DNA of 64,000 nt from Bugula neritina. Taxonomy: Eukaryota > Bryozoa > Gymnolaemata > Cheilostomatida > Bugulidae. The translations under genes and the position numbers were made by a program. Shown piece after piece: positions 59,068 through 64,000 of this stretch; within the stretch, counting starts at the first letter, position 1, and each line of letters starts with the position of its first letter. The notes beneath the pieces are model-generated. The model did not search any database, was not told the origin of the DNA, and saw only the letters and a list, made by a program, of their open reading frames with translations. Location: assembly GCA_964035545.1 (NCBI GenBank), contig OZ037769.1, positions 15,099,133 through 15,163,132 of the forward strand, written 5' to 3'.

Positions 59068-62000
59068 CATCAGCATATAAAAAGTAAGATCATTAGGAAT
59101 AATTATCATGAGGTATGATCTATGATTTGCATTATCCATATATAGTTTAATATCAATATGATATATTATTATTGCTGATAGTCTATGTTATAGTTAAATT
59201 TATACTTATCTTTACAGTTACCTATAGTAGCACTTATTAGTTATTTGTGGTAGCCAAACTAATGTTTAATACTAATAAATTAAACTGAGTATCATAAAAG
59301 TGTTACTAAGAATTTTAATTATAATCGTAATGGTGATCATATTACTTTATTATAATTATTATATTTTATCATTAATGCTAAACTGAGTTAATGTATATAC
59401 TTTGAGTTTTACTATTACTCATTATATTTACACTTATAGTAAAACTAAATATGTAAAAGTTATACTTATACTATTATTATTCGTATTTCATTAGACTTAC
59501 ATCTAAGATCGCAGTCCTATTACTACTACCACTGATACTAGTACTACAACTAGTACTAGTACTGCTACTAGTACTAGTACTACTACTACTACTACTACTA
59601 CTACTAATAGTACTGTTACTACTACTACTACTAGTACTACTACTAGGTCTACTACTGTACCAGTACAACTACAAACTTTGAAAATAACTGCAAGAAAGGT
59701 ATGACTTACTCTTTTTCTTAGTCTTACTGTGACTCTCAGTCGTAATGTAAAATAAAATTGTGAACTGTAAAGTTAAACCCAAGGCTGAAATTTATTTAAT
59801 TAAATTTAGACAATCTGAATCATTGGCTCAATCCTTGAGTTTGACTATTACTATTATTATTAGTGTTACGATTGTGATTATCATTGGCATTATGCCATTA
59901 TGATTATCATTATGATTGTAATTGTGGTAATTCTAACATTAATTATAATCATAAATTAAAAGGTAATGATTAATGATAAGTATTTTCATTTTGTAATCAT
60001 AATGATAATCATAATGATGTAAATTTTGATGTAAAACCAAAATACTAAAACTAAAAGTAAAAGTTATAAAATTAAATGATAAAATATTATAATGATAATT
60101 ATTATATTATTATTGAATATATTATTTCATTAGAAAATAGGTTGCAGCTTAGCATGATTAAAATTCAGTAAAAATTAGTTTACCAACAGCAAACATGCAT
60201 GCGTCTTGTCAACATTCAATTCGTAGTGTCATAGCGAAGCCAGATTACTGGTAGTACGACTACTAGAACTACTACTACTAGTGATGGATTACAGATCCTT
60301 GGCGATTTTAGCTGTGAGTGACCTTCACCTCACATTATCGTCATGTGCGCGGCATTAGACTAAGTAGAGGGTATGAAGCACTGAGCTGGAAAAGAAAGAA
60401 TATATTTTAATTATAGGTAATACTAATAGTAATATAATTTATGGTAATATATAGGTAATATTATTGAGTTCATTGGTATGGAGTATAGACCTATCACTGA
60501 TAGTATCAGTATCAACTACCACTTACGTACTACTTCAACTTATAACTTACCTTCAACTCAAACTGAAACTGCTTGGAATCATTTGTCTTTGATCATATTG
60601 GCATTGTGATTGTCATTGTGATTGTAATAACTATTAATATTTTTAGTTCAACATCAATGCCGAACATATTGTAATAACTAATAAGATAATCATAAGGTTG
60701 ATATATTTTGCTAATACTGATACTAATACTAATAGTTATAGTAATAGTTATAGTAATTCAGTGTCACTCTCACTCTGGTGGAGTGAGACTCAGACTTAGA
60801 GTTAGAGACAGAGTGAGTCCGAGTAAGTCTGAGTGTTGGTAATAGTAATAGTCATATAAATTTAAATTATATTTACTTATTTCTAGCAATCACAATGGCA
60901 ATAGTTATAGTAACTTTCACTTACTCTTAAATCATTGAACCTGAACTAAAAGTAAAATTAAGCATTATGATTATCATTATGATTATACCTATGATTTTAT
61001 TATGTTTAAATTAAAAATCAATATCATGATAATATCATAGTGATAGACATATTATTGATAAATGATAATATAAAAGTAATTTGATAAATTATACATTGAT
61101 TTTGAATTAAGGTGATACTGATACTAGACCGGTACTGAAAGTGATAGTAATACTAATGGTAATAGTAATAGTCATATAAATTTAAGTTATATTTACTCAT
61201 TACCGGCAATCACAATGGCAATAGTAACTTAAACTGTAACAGTAATGGTATGGGTATGTTTGAAATTGTCACTATCAGTATTGCTATGAATCAAAATATA
61301 ATGCTATCATACCAATAATTTAAAATAATATTACAAAGCTTCAGTAGCAACTTTTACTTGTACCAGTTTGGAATTTTGAATTATACATATTCTTAGTTGA
61401 AGTCTACAAGTTTATTGTCAAAATGAACTTGAAATTAAAGACTTAGTAGTAAAAATTAAACTAAGACTGACTGTAAGTGACTAAGATTAAAAATAAGTAA
61501 TTTTAAATATCGATTTAGTATTTTTCTTACTCTTTGTCTTAAAATTGACTTTTATTTTGCACCTACTCCTGGTCAATTATTCTTTTTTCTATTTATATTA
61601 CTATTGCTATTAGTATAATTGACTTAAATTTAATAATAGATATGATTATATCTTTATAAATGTGATATTTGATTTTATGAATAGTAATTCGAAAACTCTT
61701 TGGTATTATTTATTTTTGATCATTGTAGTTATTATCATTATATTTGTATAATAATTATGATTATCAAATTCAATATCGATATTTGTATTATGGTATGGAT
61801 ATCTGCCTCCATCCCATGTTCTGTTTTGCAGTGCCTTTTTACATTCACGTCTAGGTTCACATTGCGATGGTCATACTGATAGCACTTGGGGACAGTGATG
61901 AGCATAATGATTATCACTAATATTAAGATTATCGTTATTAGGATTTAGAATAATTTAATAAACAAGCAACTTAAAACAAATGTTTTTACTAATATACATA

Positions 62001-63416
62001 TTAATTACTAATATAAATATACTACTATGAATATTATGATTATTATACTTTACAATTCAAAGTAAGATAATCATAATACGAACTGGTAAAACTAAATATA
62101 AAGTAAATGTAATAATACTAATAGTAGTTATCCATTCCCCTTTGGTTTCACATACTAATAATTGGAAACCTCTGTCCTAATATTATTTTTATTAATACTG
62201 CTCAAAGTTTGATCCCTATTTAGTTTTATAGTTCACTCACCAGCTACATAATTTTATTAAAATACATGTGGTATTGGTTATAGTACTAGTGAAACTTGAA
62301 GTTGAATAGCATGCTTATTACTCACTGCTCTTTGCTTACATTATTAGGGTTACTCTTTAGTCTTAGAGATACCCTAACATAAACTTGAAAGCTGGAGGTA
62401 GTACTAGTCTAGTGCTGTGTTAATCCTACACTGTTGACTTATCAACACTGTGACTATAATTATGACTCCTAAGTCAAAGTCATTTTCATATAGTAGTAAT
62501 CACTATGACAGACTGAAAGTCAGGAAAACTAAATATAATGGTAAAGTGTGTAAGAATAAATCATACTTAATCAATTACTTTTAGTTTTGTTACCAGTGTT
62601 GGGTCAACTTTCAGAATAAAGAATAAATATAATTATAAAGATAAATGGATAAAAATTCCAATCATGGTTTAATGTGCCTATTTTAAGCTGTTAATTTAAT
62701 TACTATAATATAAGTGCTCAAAATACAACTTTTGATTTTCATAATTATGTTTTAATTTAATACAGATACCATAGTATCATATACAGTAGAATCAGTTGTA
62801 TCTTATTTAATAATGAAGTAACTTATTGGAGCTTTCACAGTTATTAATTATTTACTTGTTAGTCTTTGAACTGGGACAATGTTTGAAACTTGAAGTAGAA
62901 TGAAGTTTGATTTCAGTTACCGCAATGGTATCTGCAGTCACAATAGGAATACGCATATAACTATGTTTATATTTGTGAAAAATATATAGTCAAAACTAGA
63001 TAAGGTAATAGTAATTATAATTGGTTTCACTTTTAATATATTCCTATAAACTGGAAAATAGACAGAAGCATTTAATCATGAAAGTAAACCTAGTGGAAGT
63101 AAATCAATTCACTAAGTATAGTAAAATATTTACTATTCAGTAAGTTTATTTACTTTAGTTAATTGTACTTGATTATTTCTGTCGGTTTTTCAGTTGATTT
63201 TTCTACCTTTTTCTATAGCATATCAAACTACCACAAAGTCATGCTTCCGTATTACAATTATAAACATAGTGTTACTGTGTAATGTTATAGTAATGTAATA
63301 GTAATATTTGGATCATTGTAAGTATTTCTGTTGTTGTACTGATTGATAAATATTTTTTAGCTTGCATGGATATTTGCAACGATCAAGATGTTATTTGAAC
63401 CTGGACTGGAATAAAG
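59068..63416. other. Low-complexity, gene-free DNA (copy B)
   Basis: Counterpart of 30982-33402, 35966-36778 and 42042-43178 of copy A joined without the insertions. It holds both empty sites, TG at 61472-61473 and ATAGT at 62280-62284. The (ACT)n cluster is at 59517-59653. Confidence 0.8.
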
Positions 63417-64000
63417 ATGGCAAATCGAGAAGCTAGCTACAATTATTCTGCAGAAAGAAACTTGGTAAGCAAAAATAAGCTGCAGCATTAAGCAGTAAGC
63501 AATATGACGATGAACTTTGCTTGGTTTTGATTGACCTTAAAATATCTGGTCACCTTTCACCAACGTGGTCCTGCGCGGGTGGCGGGTGACCTTAAAATGT
63601 CTGTTGCACGTAAAATAAATTTTGTGACAGTCAAAAGTATGCTGATCTTTTTCGTATTTCAGTGCATCGGTGTCTTAGCTTAAGAGCTGAACCCAACAAT
63701 TATGATCTAAAGCTGTTTTTTACTAGAAAGTGATTTTACTGTCTTTCTGATTATTCTTGGTTTTTCAGCTTGATGAATTGAATAAATGGATTTGATTTCG
63801 GGTATTATGTAATGGATGAAAGAAATTTTTCTTAAATTTGTACAGAGCAATTTTTGCTATTGCTATGATGTTTAGTGATGAAATTGCACCCTTAATAACC
63901 CTGAAAACTTTCATTACTAGCATTTGTTTATGTTTATTTTTAGGAAATTAAAATGAAGACACAACTCACCGATGCTATCTCACTGTGCCTGCATGCAGTT
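63417..64000 (+). CDS. Candidate small gene, exons 1-2 (copy B), weak and cut by the window edge
   Basis: Exon 1 63417-63464 with donor TTG|GTAAGC. Exon 2 starts at 63944 after TTTTTAG and runs to the window edge in the same frame as copy A. One Arg-to-Ser change in exon 1; exon 2 is identical so far. Confidence 0.28.

Larger units (their letters stand above)
48171..64000. repeat. Segmental duplication, copy B (runs off the right edge)
   Basis: Direct repeat of the block starting at 25341. It contains LTR element 2 (53805-59062), which A lacks, and lacks A's DNA transposon and LTR element 1. The left junction (text ATGCCCTGT|AAATTAAATA) lies inside what is an intron of the unidentified minus-strand gene in copy A, so copy B's exons are cut off from the last exon. 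Confidence 0.95.

Overview
This is invertebrate animal DNA: AT-rich, with spliced exons, tRNA-derived repeats, microsatellites and several classes of eukaryotic transposon. A marine invertebrate, perhaps a sponge, would suit the nucleotidyltransferase-TPR gene family and the mix of gypsy, RLE-type LINE and piggyBac-type elements. That placement rests on family knowledge, not on a marker gene. I see no rRNA, no canonical tRNA and no prokaryotic features.

Region 1 (1-18.5 kb). The left edge is a 1.4-kb dispersed repeat with a tRNA-like core. Two paralogous minus-strand genes follow. Both encode a DUF294/GlnD-like nucleotidyltransferase domain, and the second also has kinesin-light-chain-type TPRs. 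Paralogue 1 (7645-1876) keeps a short first exon but is frameshifted, 3'-truncated and split by a 2,057-bp piggyBac-type insertion. Paralogue 2 (18453-15449) is nearly full length with three small lesions. Between them lie two inverted-repeat elements (7.8 and 9.9 kb), an orphan proline-rich first exon (11.08 kb), and a LINE copy with target-site duplication inside a minisatellite (12.6-14.1 kb).

Region 2 (18.5-25.3 kb) is mostly gene-free. It holds a diverged repeat cluster at 19-19.9 kb, the last exon of an unidentified minus-strand gene (24.5 kb) and a foldback repeat (25.0-25.3 kb).

Region 3 (25.3-64 kb) is a direct duplication with an offset of 22,830 bp: copy A starts at 25341, copy B at 48171 and runs off the window. 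Each copy holds the same exon pair of the unidentified gene, the same decayed RLE-type LINE and the same low-complexity DNA. They differ by three clean insertions, each with an empty site in the other copy. Copy A has a 2,563-bp DNA transposon (33403-35965) and LTR element 1 (36779-42041). Copy B has LTR element 2 (53805-59062). Either this is a young tandem duplication or two haplotypes were placed in tandem by the assembly.

The two LTR elements are the best-preserved coding units. Each has 352-bp LTRs, a tRNA-Leu primer site, an intact gag with a zinc knuckle, an intact 786-codon ORF with retropepsin and an integrase H2C2 zinc finger but no reverse transcriptase, RNase H or integrase core, and a third ORF with two zinc fingers and a coiled coil. 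That third ORF appears to be expressed by splicing from a 25-nt leader exon. This looks like a young non-autonomous Ty3/gypsy-type family that kept its structural ORFs and lost its polymerase.
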